DNA from: Prosthecobacter sp.
Lineage (GTDB): Bacteria > Verrucomicrobiota > Verrucomicrobiia > Verrucomicrobiales > Verrucomicrobiaceae
Assembly: GCF_014879935.1 (NCBI RefSeq)
Contig: NZ_JACSRD010000127.1
Coordinates: 1-64,000, forward strand
DNA: 64,000 nt
Direction: 5' to 3'
The notes under the pieces were generated by a model. That model was not told the origin of the DNA, searched no databases, and saw only the letters and a program-made list of their open reading frames with translations. The translations under genes were made by a program, and so were the position numbers. Numbering within the stretch: the stretch's first letter is position 1; each line of letters begins with the position of its first letter. Positions 37,876 through 47,881 of this stretch are shown here, in pieces.

Positions 37876-40800
37876 TCACGGTGGCGTCGTCACCTTCAGG
37901 TGGACGAAACGTCTTCCATTGCTGCCAGCCGGGATCGTCGCCCTCACCTGCTGCGTGGTTCCATTGTTAGAGAGCACTTGTTCGGTCACTCCCGCAGTGC
38001 TCCAAGTGGTTCCAGGCAAGGCGTCACTCCATTCCACCGTGAATTGCGTCCCAACGTCCGCCTCATTTTTACTTCGGGTGTAGGTGAACTCGAGGTTGCC
38101 CCCATTGCGAGCCAAGCTGGCAGGCAGGCCGCTCGGCCGTGTGGGGTCGAGGGTGCAGCCCCTCTCGATCAGATTAGCGAGCCCATCATGATCCGGATCT
38201 GCATTGTCTGCCGCGTTTCCAGTGTTGCTGGTCGTCCCAAAGTATTGAAGCCTCCAGTATTGGCCGAGCGACATGAGCGTGGCGCTCAAGTTGATGTCAA
38301 AGGAGGGCTCGTCCGCGTCGTTTGACTCGATATGAAGCACCGCGCTTTCGGGTGCGCCACTGAGCGGAGTGTAGCGAACGGTGAAGGTCAGGCTCTGTCC
38401 CGGATGGATCGCTGCAAATGAAACCGGCGCTTCCAACAAGGTGAACTGCGAGGCGTTCACTCCGTCGATGTAGGGTCCAGGAATGACGTTGCCAATCAAA
38501 AGATCAGCGCCGCCAGTGTTTCGGATGGTGATATGCCGGTCCATGCCCTGCCCGACGACTGCGGTGCCAAACTGCACACTGGAAGCGCCGTCCTCGAGGG
38601 AGGTTGCAAAGGCATCTTCCACCGCGATCTCCGGGGCAGGCGTGACAAAGCTCAAGATCTCACCCTCGCTGAAGAGGTCGTAATTTGTCTCTTCAGCATA
38701 CGCTAGAATGTAGTATCGCGTTCCTGGTGTCAGATTATTCGCGGTGGCGTTGATGCTTTGAATCGAAGTGCCTGAAATAATTAGCTGCTCCGGAGCAATG
38801 TACATCCAGCTCACCTGATCCGTGCTGATGAAGAAGGCTGGTGTGGCCGTGCCTCCATTCGCGTCCACTGTTCCATGCAAAATCGCCGTGGTGCTGGTGA
38901 CATTCGATTCAGGCAGCGTGACCACAGTCGGTGCCGGGATGTTGTTGTAGCGCACGACCACGGCGGAATAGTGGCCGTCGGCACCGCGGACATTGCCAGC
39001 GGCGACGATCTGGCCGTCGGGCTGGAGTTTGACGGAAGCGATGTAAGCATCCGAACTGTTGAAATTCGTCGTCAACAGGCCGTCGCCATCAAATGCCGGG
39101 TCGGGAGTGCCGTCCGTCAGAAAGCGTGCCATCGCAAACTGGTTGAAACCGCCCACCGTGGCAGTTCCAGCAATGAGGATGTGACCATCAACTCCAATGA
39201 CGATGTCATTGCCCTCCGTGGCGCTGCCAGCGCCGAACGTTCTGCGTGCGATGCCACTGGCGCCGAAACTGGTGTCCACAGATCCGTTGGGGAGATACCG
39301 GACCATTTCAAAGGAGCAATCCGTTCCGGCGCTACGGCCGCCGACAATAAACCTGCCATCGCTTTGCATCGCCATGGCCCACGCACAGCCGTTTTCGCCA
39401 CCAGCGTTGGTATTGAGCACCTTTCCAGCAGTGCCAAAACTGGCATCCAGTGTGCCATTGGGAAGATACCGCGCCACCACGTGGCCGCCCCCCGCACCTT
39501 CGCGATCACCGGACACCAGAATCATGCCATCGCTCAGGATGATGACGTTGTTGGCAGTCTCGGTCCCGCCAAAATCTGTGGTCACCTTCCCGGCCAGACC
39601 AAATGTGCTGTCGATGGCACCTGTGTTCAAATAGCGCGCAATAACGAAGTCCGTGCCGTTGCCGCCGCACACCACAATCTTGCCATCGCTCTGCACAGCG
39701 ACACCAATCGCCTCATCACTTCCGCCCCCAAAATCCGTGGTGACTTTGCCATCTGAGTCGAATGTGCCGTCCAGAACACCACTGGTGGAATAGCGCAACA
39801 GCACGGCGTCACCAGCCTGACTGCCAACGACCAGTGGCCGCCCGCTAGCGTCGGCGCAGATGCCGAGCGCATAGGCTCCCTCAGTGGTGGCAGTGCCGGT
39901 GCTGGTGTAATCGACACTGCCATCCGTATTCCGCCGGAGAAGCAGCACGTTGTTTGCGTTTCCACCGAAATTGGAGGTCGTCACAAACACCACCTTGCCG
40001 TCATCCTGGAGAAACATGTCGGCATCGTTACCCTCCGTGCCACTGTGGGCATGGCTGGCGATGCCACTGCTGCCAAAGTTCTCATCCGGGCTGCCAATCG
40101 CAGGAAGGGTCGATGTGACGACCACATTGAACTGCGTTTCTTTCTGGTAGAACGCCACATTGAGACTTCCAGGGAGAACGGCATGGTTCACATCAGACAA
40201 CGCAGCGAACGACACCCTGCCTAAGTACTCCTGCCCTGCAACCAACGTCCCGGCAGGCACTTGATAGCCAAGAGAATTTGTCACCGGGGAGGTGGAAGCA
40301 AACACATCATGCGTGGTGATGCCGTCGATACCACTGTTGATCGTGTCATCGGCATGGCTGCCGTAGCCGGCGAAGGTGTTGGTCGCGACGGTCAAGATCG
40401 CATTCGGGGAGATGTAATACTTGCCTCCCAACCACACACCACCGCCCAGCGTCACTTGGGGTGTGTTCGGGTAAAGGTCACCTGTCAGTGAGAGGGGCAC
40501 ACTGACACCTCCCACCGTGACGGTGTAGGTTCCACTGCCAAAGCGTGCGTCCAGATCCGCCAGCGAGGGGGAGCCCCAATCATTCGCATTCGGGCTGCCA
40601 TAACGCCACATGGCGTCCTGACTGCTGTAGAGCAGGGCACCTCCATTGTGAGTCGCAGGCGCATCGCTCAGGTGGAATGACTGGAAGGGACCGGTCACGA
40701 CAGGAGCGGCACCGAGCGCATCAATGCCCGCGCCCTCGACATTCACGGAAAACCCGTAAGCCCCCCCATAATCCGGTGTGGAACCGGGAGGTTCCGGGTT

Positions 40801-43800
40801 TACTCCGACACTGGTCGCGGAAGTCTGTGTGTAGCTGATGCTCTTGCCAACCACCACCCTTTCAATCGTGTAATTGCCGACCGTGCTGAAGGTCATGACG
40901 TTGCCCAAGCCGGTGACATGGTAGTCACCCAGCTCCGCCTGTGCCTGCACATAATAGAGCGTTCCAGGGGTGAGGCCGGCAAGGGTCGTCCTGGTGATGC
41001 CTTGGGGAGTCGTTCCCGAGATCAGTGTTTGATCCGCGCCAGCCAGACTCCAGTTCACCTGATCCGTGCTGATGCGGAAACTCGGCACCACAACGTTTCC
41101 GTTGGCATTCACAGTACCATTCAGCGTGGCAGAGGTGGAAGTGACATCCGTGGCCCCCTGCGTGGTGACAGTGGGGGCAGAGATGTTGTTGTAGCGTACG
41201 ACCACGGCGGAGTAATGACCGTCCGCGCCGCGCACATTGCCAGCGGCAACGATCTTGCCATCCGCCTGGAGTTTGATGGAGGCGATATAGGCGTCCGTGC
41301 TGTTGAAGTTCGTTGTCAACAGGCCGTCGCCGTCAAAGGAGGTGTCGAGAGTGCCGTCTGGCAGATAGCGGGCCATGGCGAACTGACTGAAGCCACCGAC
41401 GGTCGCGGTTCCCGCGATGACGATGCGTCCGTCCGGACCGATGGCAATGTCATTGCCCTCAGTGAAGCTGTTGAGACCAAAAGTGGTGCGCACAAAGCCG
41501 TTGCTGCCAAAACTGGTGTCCACCGTGCCGTTGGCGAGGTAGCGCACCATGGCAAAGCAGATGTTTGCGTTCACATCACGTCCGCCAACGATGAGCTTGC
41601 CATCCTCTTGCAGCGCCATGGCACAAGCGCAGCCGTTTTCCCCGCCGATGCTTGGCGTGACCACTTTGCCCGCCGTGCCAAAGGTGCTGTCGAGCATGCC
41701 GTTGGTGAGATAGCGTGCCACCACGAAGCCGGAGGTGCCGCCGGGCTCGCAATCGCCTGAGACGAGGATTTTGCCATCGCTGAGCACGATGATGTTGTTC
41801 GCCGTCTCAGAACCTCCGAAATCGGTCGTGACTTTGCCAGCGATGCCAAAAGTAGTGTCGAGTGCGCCCGTGCTCAAATAGCGGGCGATGATGAAATCGG
41901 CACCATTTGTGCCGCAGACGACGATCTTGCCGTCGCCTTGCACTGCGACCCCAATGGCCTCGTCGCTGACGCCGCCGAAATCAGTCACGACCTTGCCATC
42001 CGTGTCAAAAGTGGCGTCCAGCACCCCGCTGGTGGTATAGCGCAGCAGAACCGCATTCCCACTTTCAGCACCAACAACACACAGTTTGCCGCCGGCATCC
42101 ACGCAAACCCCGAGTGAATACACGCTTTGAGTGACGCTGGTGCCGAGATGACTGAAACTGGCGCTGCCATCCGTGTTGCGGCGGAGCAGCACGGCGTATT
42201 CGGAGGAGCCGCCGAAGTTTGAAGTCGTGGTGATCACCGTCCTGCCATCCGGTTGAAGGATCATATCCAGGTCATTCCCCTCGGTGCCATTGACAATGTT
42301 TCCTGTGTTGACCACGCCTCCTGTTCCATACCCCACATCCAGGCTGCCGATCGCTGGGTAGGCACGACTGACAATCACCTCATACGTCTGCGTGGTCACC
42401 CCATCCGGCGCTGTACAGACCACAGAAATCGCCGAGTTATCCCCCAGACCCAGCTGAATAGCCCCGCTGGCGGTTCCGGAGGCCACGGTGACCCCGTTCA
42501 CCTTCACCGTTGCCCCGCTCGCGGCCACCGTAGGGGTGATGGTGGTGCTGGTAGTCGTGTAGGGCGCCATCACCAGATACGTTGTGTTGGCGCCAAAGGG
42601 CACCGTGAACGCCCCCGCGCTGGCGGTGAGGTTTGAGAGATTCGCATTGTTGCTCAACGCTGTGTTGAATGTGCCCGCTGCCGTAGCGGTGCCTGCCGCG
42701 TTGCTGGCCGTGAGACGGTAGTGGTATGTGGTCCCAGGCGTGAGGCCCGTGAGGTTCGCGCTCACGTTCTGCGCCGTGGTTCCGTTGTTCGGGGAAAGCG
42801 TCACACTGGCCGTGCTGCCGTAGCTAGCGGTCAGGCCATATTCGAACTGCGCAGTTGTCGGTGCGCCTTGGGGATTGACGGTGCCGTTGAGCGTGACGCT
42901 GGAGGGGGTAACGCTGCTGATGGCAGCGAGTGTGACAACCGGCGCGTCCACGATGCGGAGTACCACCTCATTGCCAGAGCCTCCCGTGTAGGAAATCTGC
43001 GCTTTATAAGTGCCGCCGCCCACTCCCACATTCGTCAGCGTGTGGATGCTGTCCTGCGCCTTGCCATTGAAGGTGCCCGTGACGGCGTCCGTGCCATCGT
43101 TCTGCACGATGGTGAATACCTGGCCGATGGATGGCGCGAAGCGCAGGGTGATGTTGAGGAAGGCACTGGCTAGATCCACCGTCCCGGAAACATTGATCTG
43201 ATCCGAGGCCGGGCCGCTGACCAGGTCCACATTGTAGCTCACGCCGGAGGCCAGCGTGACATTGCCGGTGGTGGTAAGCGTTGAGGCGCTGGAGCCGCCG
43301 AGATCAATCACAGAACCGCTGGTGGCTGTAAAGGTCCCGACTGTCCCGTTCCCCGTGATCTTTCCCCCTTGCAGGGCCACCAGCAGGCCGCCGAGATTCG
43401 AGCTGGCGAGCGAGAGCGTTGCCGCCGGATTGATGCGCACCCCGTTGCTGATGGTGTGCGAGCCGTTGCCAAGGTTCAGCGTGGCCGCATTCGTGCCATC
43501 ACCCACCACCAGCCCGCCCGCGCCGGGACTGATGGCAGTGCCGGTGGCGTTCACTGTGCCCTTGTTGAAGACGATGGTCTTCGATCCCGCGCCCGTGCGA
43601 ATGTTGGTAAAGTTCAGCGTGCCTCCATTGATGTTCACCGTGCCCGTGCTCGTAGCATTGTCAGCGATGGCCAAATCCCGTCCCGTGATGGTGCCGCCGT
43701 TGGCATTCAGCGTGCCCGTCCCCGTTGCGTTGGTGCCAAAATAGAGATCCTTGGTGGTTCCCAGATTCACACTCCCTCCGGAGACCGTGAGCGTGCCCGT

Positions 43801-46023
43801 ACCATTGAAGCCCACATGCGAGTGGCCGTTGATCATCAGCGTGCCCGCGCTCAGCGTGTAGGTGCCCGTGCCGCCAGACTGCTCGCCAACGAACATGCCG
43901 CCCGTGGCGGTGCTCGTGCCTCCGCTTTGGATCATGGTGCCGTTGGCTGCCCGGCCCACCGAGAGGATGCCGCCCACGTTCACCGTGCCGGCGCTCTGGG
44001 TGAAGGTGCCGCTGGCCGCAAAGCCCACGCCGAGGTTGCTCGTCGTCGTCACCGTGCCCGTGCCGGAGAGTTGATACAGCCCCGTGGCACCGGCCACGGT
44101 GCCCAGCCGCACAAACGCCACCGAAACATCCCCCCCCGTTTGATTGAACACACCCTGCCCCGCGTAGCCGACATGCAACGTTTGCGTGGAGTTCAGGGCT
44201 CCGGCAGACATCTGGTAGCTGCCGTAGGCCCCGGCCTGGTCGGCCAGTTCGATGGCATTTCCGTTCGCGGTGAAAGTGCCCCCATTTTGAAGAAAACTGC
44301 CCGTTCCGGCATATCCGATCACCGTGGAGTTCGTGACCGTGAGAGTGGAGGCAGTCAGGATGTAGGTTCCACGCCCAGTGGTCGAAAAACCGAGATACAG
44401 ATTCTGGCCGGAATTTGACCCGCCGGTCTGATAAAACGTACCAGCGCCGGCGTGCCCCACCGACTGCGTGCCTGAGGAGGAGACAGTGCCCGCGGAGACG
44501 TTCAGGGTTCCCTGGCTGCCGCCAAACTCACCCACATACAAAGCGGGCGGCGAGAAAGCGCCGCCGGAGAAGTTCATCACGCCCACACCGCTGGTGCCCA
44601 CGCTGGTCCAGTTTGGATTGGTGATGTTGTTGCCGCCGTTATTGTAAATCTCTGCTGCGCCCGCAGTCGGGGCCACGGAGAGATTCGTGTTCACGGACCC
44701 GGGTTGGTTCGTCGTCGTCGTGGTGAAGCCCTCGTAGCGGGCGATGGCGAAGTCGCGATTGTTTCCAGATCGGTAATACCCAGCCAGCAGGATTTTGCCA
44801 TCGTTCTGCAACGCCATGCCATAGGCTTCTTCGCTTGTGCTGCCAAAGTCGGTCGTTTTTGTGCCGCCGCTGCCGAAGCTGCTGTCCAGTGCGCCACTGG
44901 CGTTGTAACGCGCCAGCGCAAAATCGTAGTTCCCACCAGTTGAGTAGGAGTATCCCTCCGCCAGAATCCGACCATCGCTCATGACCAAGACACCACGGTA
45001 GCCATCATGACTCGTGCCACTGACATTCGTGGTCACTTTGCCACCGTTGCCGAATGTGGTGTCCACCGTGCCGTTCGTGTTAAACCGCGCCAGCGCAGAC
45101 CCGCTCTCGGCTAGAAATGGATTGATGACGTATTCTCCCGCCACCACTATCCTTCCGTCATTCTGGAGCACCAGACCATTGCAAAGGTCGTCCTCTGACC
45201 CAACTGAAAGCGTCATTTTTCCGCCGCTGCCAAAGGTGGGGTCGAGCAAGCCGTCCGAGTCGTAGCGCACTAGCGCGAAGTCCTTGTTGCCAGACGTCCA
45301 GGATTGCCCGGCCACGACAATTTTGCCGTCATTCTGCACAGCGACACAGGTGCCCTCATCGTCACCCGTCCCGATTGCGGTTGTAACCTTGCCTCCAACG
45401 CCGAATGTGGTGTCAAGCGAGCCATCGGCATTATAGCGGGCCACGGCGATGTCATAGTTGCTACCCCCGGTATACGCTGATCCGACCACCAAGATCTTGC
45501 CATCACGTTGCAGGGCTGCGGCGTTGCCATAGTTCGAACTGTTGCCAATATCAGTTACAACCTTGCCCCCATTGCCAAAGCTGGCATCCAAAGTCCCGTT
45601 CACATTAAATCGGATCAAGGCGAAGTCTTCGAAGGTGCCTGATCCGGAACCCGAATTGGTAAAGCCAGCGACGAGAATTCGACCATCGCTTTGGACGACG
45701 ACAGATTTAGCGCTTTCGTCGCTCGTGCCGATGGTCATGGTGACTTTGCCTCCGGTTCCGAAGCTGCTATCCAGAGTTCCGTTGCTGGTGTACCGGGTCA
45801 GGGCAAAATCCCAGTTGCTCCCGTTGTAGGTTTCGCCAGCCACCACCACCTTGCCATCCGCCTGTATCATCACACTCAGGCCCGTCTCATTGCTGCTGCC
45901 GATGGATGTCGTCACCTTCCCCCCAGAGCCAAAGGTAGTATCTAAATCTCCCGGCGCGGCCGAAGCGGCGGCTGCCAGGATGAGGGCGGTAAGCATGAGG
46001 ACGAGACTGGGGGCGGATTTCAT
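37876..46023 (-). CDS. Giant exported delta-60 repeat protein
   Basis: A protein of about 2715 residues from ATG 46023 (signal peptide KSAPSLVLMLTALILAAAASA). In order, with residues numbered from an upstream start at 46050: delta-60 propeller-type repeats at 30-445 (units such as DLDTTFGSGGKVTT...ADGKVVVAGE...FALTRY); a Gly/Thr/Asn-rich beta-solenoid-like region at 455-1030 (units such as GAGTFYQTGGSNSGQNLYLG), as in autotransporter-associated repeats; a fibronectin-like domain near 1040-1130; a cadherin-like sandwich near 1135-1225; a delta-60 block at 1228-1610 plus sandwich; a unique module at 1727-1975; a second, very similar delta-60 block at 1977-2370 plus sandwich; an ASPM/choice-of-anchor-like domain near 2470-2590; and a tail with DPDHDGLANLIE. 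Surface location is likely; function is unknown. Confidence 0.9.
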   Translation of the reverse strand: MKSAPSLVLMLTALILAAAASAAPGDLDTTFGSGGKVTTSIGSSNETGLSVMIQADGKVVVAGETYNGSNWDFALTRYTSNGTLDSSFGTGGKVTMTIGTSDESAKSVVVQSDGRILVAGFTNSGSGSGTFEDFALIRFNVNGTLDASFGNGGKVVTDIGNSSNYGNAAALQRDGKILVVGSAYTGGSNYDIAVARYNADGSLDTTFGVGGKVTTAIGTGDDEGTCVAVQNDGKIVVAGQSWTSGNKDFALVRYDSDGLLDPTFGSGGKMTLSVGSEDDLCNGLVLQNDGRIVVAGEYVINPFLAESGSALARFNTNGTVDTTFGNGGKVTTNVSGTSHDGYRGVLVMSDGRILAEGYSYSTGGNYDFALARYNASGALDSSFGSGGTKTTDFGSTSEEAYGMALQNDGKILLAGYYRSGNNRDFAIARYEGFTTTTTNQPGSVNTNLSVAPTAGAAEIYNNGGNNITNPNWTSVGTSGVGVMNFSGGAFSPPALYVGEFGGSQGTLNVSAGTVSSSGTQSVGHAGAGTFYQTGGSNSGQNLYLGFSTTGRGTYILTASTLTVTNSTVIGYAGTGSFLQNGGTFTANGNAIELADQAGAYGSYQMSAGALNSTQTLHVGYAGQGVFNQTGGDVSVAFVRLGTVAGATGLYQLSGTGTVTTTSNLGVGFAASGTFTQSAGTVNVGGILSVGRAANGTMIQSGGTSTATGGMFVGEQSGGTGTYTLSAGTLMINGHSHVGFNGTGTLTVSGGSVNLGTTKDLYFGTNATGTGTLNANGGTITGRDLAIADNATSTGTVNINGGTLNFTNIRTGAGSKTIVFNKGTVNATGTAISPGAGGLVVGDGTNAATLNLGNGSHTISNGVRINPAATLSLASSNLGGLLVALQGGKITGNGTVGTFTATSGSVIDLGGSSASTLTTTGNVTLASGVSYNVDLVSGPASDQINVSGTVDLASAFLNITLRFAPSIGQVFTIVQNDGTDAVTGTFNGKAQDSIHTLTNVGVGGGTYKAQISYTGGSGNEVVLRIVDAPVVTLAAISSVTPSSVTLNGTVNPQGAPTTAQFEYGLTASYGSTASVTLSPNNGTTAQNVSANLTGLTPGTTYHYRLTASNAAGTATAAGTFNTALSNNANLSNLTASAGAFTVPFGANTTYLVMAPYTTTSTTITPTVAASGATVKVNGVTVASGTASGAIQLGLGDNSAISVVCTAPDGVTTQTYEVIVSRAYPAIGSLDVGYGTGGVVNTGNIVNGTEGNDLDMILQPDGRTVITTTSNFGGSSEYAVLLRRNTDGSASFSHLGTSVTQSVYSLGVCVDAGGKLCVVGAESGNAVLLRYTTSGVLDATFDTDGKVVTDFGGVSDEAIGVAVQGDGKIVVCGTNGADFIIARYLSTGALDTTFGIAGKVTTDFGGSETANNIIVLSDGKILVSGDCEPGGTSGFVVARYLTNGMLDSTFGTAGKVVTPSIGGENGCACAMALQEDGKLIVGGRDVNANICFAMVRYLANGTVDTSFGSNGFVRTTFGLNSFTEGNDIAIGPDGRIVIAGTATVGGFSQFAMARYLPDGTLDTSFDGDGLLTTNFNSTDAYIASIKLQADGKIVAAGNVRGADGHYSAVVVRYNNISAPTVTTQGATDVTSTSATLNGTVNANGNVVVPSFRISTDQVNWSLAGADQTLISGTTPQGITRTTLAGLTPGTLYYVQAQAELGDYHVTGLGNVMTFSTVGNYTIERVVVGKSISYTQTSATSVGVNPEPPGSTPDYGGAYGFSVNVEGAGIDALGAAPVVTGPFQSFHLSDAPATHNGGALLYSSQDAMWRYGSPNANDWGSPSLADLDARFGSGTYTVTVGGVSVPLSLTGDLYPNTPQVTLGGGVWLGGKYYISPNAILTVATNTFAGYGSHADDTINSGIDGITTHDVFASTSPVTNSLGYQVPAGTLVAGQEYLGRVSFAALSDVNHAVLPGSLNVAFYQKETQFNVVVTSTLPAIGSPDENFGSSGIASHAHSGTEGNDADMFLQDDGKVVFVTTSNFGGNANNVLLLRRNTDGSVDYTSTGTATTEGAYALGICADASGRPLVVGSQAGDAVLLRYSTSGVLDGTFDSDGKVTTDFGGGSDEAIGVAVQSDGKIVVCGGNGTDFVIARYLNTGAIDSTFGLAGKVTTDFGGTETANNVIILSDGMILVSGDREGAGGGHVVARYLPNGTLDASFGTAGKVLNTNAGGENGCAWAMAMQSDGRFIVGGRSAGTDCSFEMVRYLPNGSVDTSFGASGIARRTFGAGSATEGNDIVIGVDGHILIAGTATVGGFNQFAMARFLTDGTPDPAFDGDGLLTTNFNSSDAYIASVKLQPDGQIVAAGNVRGADGHYSAVVVRYNNIPAPTVVTLPESNVTSTTAILHGTVDANGGTATPAFFISTDQVSWMYIAPEQLIISGTSIQSINATANNLTPGTRYYILAYAEETNYDLFSEGEILSFVTPAPEIAVEDAFATSLEDGASSVQFGTAVVGQGMDRHITIRNTGGADLLIGNVIPGPYIDGVNASQFTLLEAPVSFAAIHPGQSLTFTVRYTPLSGAPESAVLHIESNDADEPSFDINLSATLMSLGQYWRLQYFGTTSNTGNAADNADPDHDGLANLIERGCTLDPTRPSGLPASLARNGGNLEFTYTRSKNEADVGTQFTVEWSDALPGTTWSTAGVTEQVLSNNGTTQQVRATIPAGSNGRRFVHLKVTTPP
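38680..40120 (-). repeat. Internal module duplication, copy B
   Basis: This part of the giant gene encodes a delta-60 block and sandwich domain that match copy A (40868-42365) almost segment for segment. Shared segments include TEGND, SGVLD.TFD.DGKV.TDFGG.SDEAIGVAVQ, GKVTTDFGG.ETANN and ADGHYSAVVVRYNNI. The DNA is alignable by eye over long runs, e.g. 38941-39090 against 41181-41330. Confidence 0.85.
40868..42365 (-). repeat. Internal module duplication, copy A
   Basis: First copy (in reading order) of the delta-60 plus sandwich module. It is separated from copy B by a unique module of about 250 residues (40120-40868). Copy A begins at YPAIGSLDVGYGTGG and copy B at LPAIGSPDENFGSSG, showing the same junction. 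Confidence 0.85.
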
Positions 46024-46197
46024 GATGGGTGAAGTGGAGAAGAGCATCACAGGCGGGTGGAAATGGATTCAGCCAAGCCGTGGAATGAGGCCTTTGTAGA
46101 GCGTCCATGGCTTGTGGGCATCGTCTGCCCTACGGCACGGCCTGGATGGAGCCGGGCGAATGCTGCCGGGGTCTGGCGGCTTTGGAAATACGTCGTT

Positions 46198-47013
46198 TTA
46201 CGCATGCGGACCGCTGGCAGAGGGTGGGGTGGGACCGGGATTGGGCAGAAGGCAGGCCGGATCGAGAAGACGACGCGCCTCGGCCGCCGCTGCCGCGCGG
46301 TTTTCGACGCGGAGCTTGGCGAGGATGTTTTCCACGTGCTTCGCGATGGTGCGTGGCTGCGCGCCCAGAATGATGGCGATCTCGCCGTTGCGTTTGCCTT
46401 CAGACAGCCAGTGCAGCACCTCACACTCCCGGCGGGTCAGCCCGTGGTTCCGCCAGGAGCGATAGTCCATCTCCGGCGCGCCCCGCAGGCTGCTGAAGAG
46501 ACGCGCGTTCTCAAAGGCACGCACAAAGTGCGGCTGCAGCATCTGCATGAGCTGTTTCTCCCCGGCGGTGAAGCCGGTTTCGCGGTTCACCGCCACGCCC
46601 AAAATGTGATCTGGCACCGGCAGGATGATGCCGAGCTGATCCCGCACCCCGAAATGCCTCACCACCTCCTGATACAGGCCCGTGGCCTGAAACTGGGGCT
46701 GCGAGAGGAAATCGCCGATGGTGAACACCGTCTCGCTGCCGCCAGCATCCAGGTGGGCGATGCCCGGATGCTCATGGCAGTGCGCCTGCCACCGTGCCAT
46801 GAACTCCTCCCGCGTGAAGGGAATCGGCCGGTCAAAGACGTTCAGCGCCGCTCCCGTCTTCAGATCGATCTGGTCAAAGGAGATGTAAGTCGCCGGCAGC
46901 AGCTCGGCGATGATCCCCATCAGATGCCGTGGGAAGTTGCCCACGTCCTTCACCTCATAGAGGCGGTGCAGGGTCTCCAAAACACGGGCGGTCGGGAATG
47001 AGGTGTCAGCCAT
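46198..47013 (-). CDS. LuxR-type helix-turn-helix regulator
   Basis: A 271-residue transcription regulator from ATG 47013. The first 190 residues are a GAF-like sensor domain (LETLHRLYEVKDVGNFPRHLMGIIAELLPATYISFDQID, HFGVRDQLGIILPVPDHILGVAVNRE). The C-terminal LuxR DNA-binding domain reads GLTRRECEVLHWLSEGKRNGEIAIILGAQPRTIAKHVENILAKL, close to the family consensus. The last 20 residues are a Pro-rich tail. The ligand is unknown. It lies 174 bases upstream of the giant delta-60 gene on the same strand and is a candidate regulator of it. An in-frame extension to 47142 looks untranslated. Confidence 0.92.
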   Translation of the reverse strand: MADTSFPTARVLETLHRLYEVKDVGNFPRHLMGIIAELLPATYISFDQIDLKTGAALNVFDRPIPFTREEFMARWQAHCHEHPGIAHLDAGGSETVFTIGDFLSQPQFQATGLYQEVVRHFGVRDQLGIILPVPDHILGVAVNRETGFTAGEKQLMQMLQPHFVRAFENARLFSSLRGAPEMDYRSWRNHGLTRRECEVLHWLSEGKRNGEIAIILGAQPRTIAKHVENILAKLRVENRAAAAAEARRLLDPACLLPNPGPTPPSASGPHA

Positions 47014-47152
47014 GATCACGGCGGCAGGAACGGGGAGAGAATGACAAACTAACTTAAATGTACCAGCATAATGTTGACCATGATTGTTCGGACGCGCTTG
47101 TGGCACTGCCCTCCAATGCCGGGGTTCCTTGAATTCTGGCAATGGTGGTGTC

Positions 47153-47761
47153 TCACGGCCGCTGCAGTGCGGTGAGGAGTTCGTTGAACTTGTCCTGCAC
47201 CTGGCTGAGCTCGGTGGCGGTGGGTGGGTCGCTGAAGGTCAGGCTCAGTGGAGAGACGCCGGCGGGATTCAGCGCGGTGGCGGCCATGGCGGCGTCCAGC
47301 GTGGACTGGCTGACCTCGCCGGGCGAGCCGTCGGCACCGTTGTTGCCGTCGTTGCCCCGGGGGATGCTGAAGGTGAAGCGCACGTAGCTGCCATCAAAGC
47401 TCACGCTGGCGCTGGCAGGCTCCCCAGGATCGAGCGTGGTCACATCATCCACGATGGCCTGTGCAAAGGGCGGCCCCTGCGGCCCTTCGGGACCGGCGGC
47501 TCCATCACTGCCATTCTGTCCGGGCGGTCCTTCGGCCCCGTTTTGCCCTCTGGGCAGGGCAAAGGTGAAGTGCAGCGTGTGGTCCACCACACTGACCTGC
47601 GCGAGGGCGGGATCTCCGGGATTGACGGTGCTGACGCCGTCCACCTGCGCGTCGGTGACGGTGATGATGGCATCAATGAGCGCCTTGAGGCTGGTGAGCT
47701 GCGAACGCATCACCGCGCTGGAGAGATCACTGGCTTCGGCGGGCTGGGCGGGGTCGAACAT
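47153..47761 (-). CDS. Collagen-like protein, possible tail-fibre or surface protein
   Basis: A 202-residue protein from ATG 47761 with two short Gly-x-y blocks (GQNGAEGPPGQNGSDGAAG and GNDGNNGADGSPG). Each follows a related module: VNPGDPALAQVSVVDHTLHFTFALPRG and LDPGEPASASVSFDGSYVRFTFSIPRG. That internal duplication of about 55 residues is common in phage tail fibres and bacterial collagen-like proteins. A GTG at 47881, directly after the previous stop, would add 40 low-complexity residues; I prefer the ATG. It follows the conserved protein gene at 47882 on the same strand, and the function is probably linked. Confidence 0.7.
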   Translation of the reverse strand: MFDPAQPAEASDLSSAVMRSQLTSLKALIDAIITVTDAQVDGVSTVNPGDPALAQVSVVDHTLHFTFALPRGQNGAEGPPGQNGSDGAAGPEGPQGPPFAQAIVDDVTTLDPGEPASASVSFDGSYVRFTFSIPRGNDGNNGADGSPGEVSQSTLDAAMAATALNPAGVSPLSLTFSDPPTATELSQVQDKFNELLTALQRP

Positions 47762-47881
47762 GAGACTTTGAGACTTGGGAGATTCAGCGAAGGGCGGAGG
47801 GTTGGAGGCGGTGCTCGGTTGCTGGGGGGCGGTTTGGACTCTTGGCCCTTTGCCCTTGGCTCTTTGCCCTCCGCCCTGCAC

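Noticed and set aside
47762-47881. GTG start at 47881 for the collagen-like protein
   Set aside because: It would add 40 low-complexity residues from a GC-skewed stretch; the ATG at 47761 starts just before the recognisable module.
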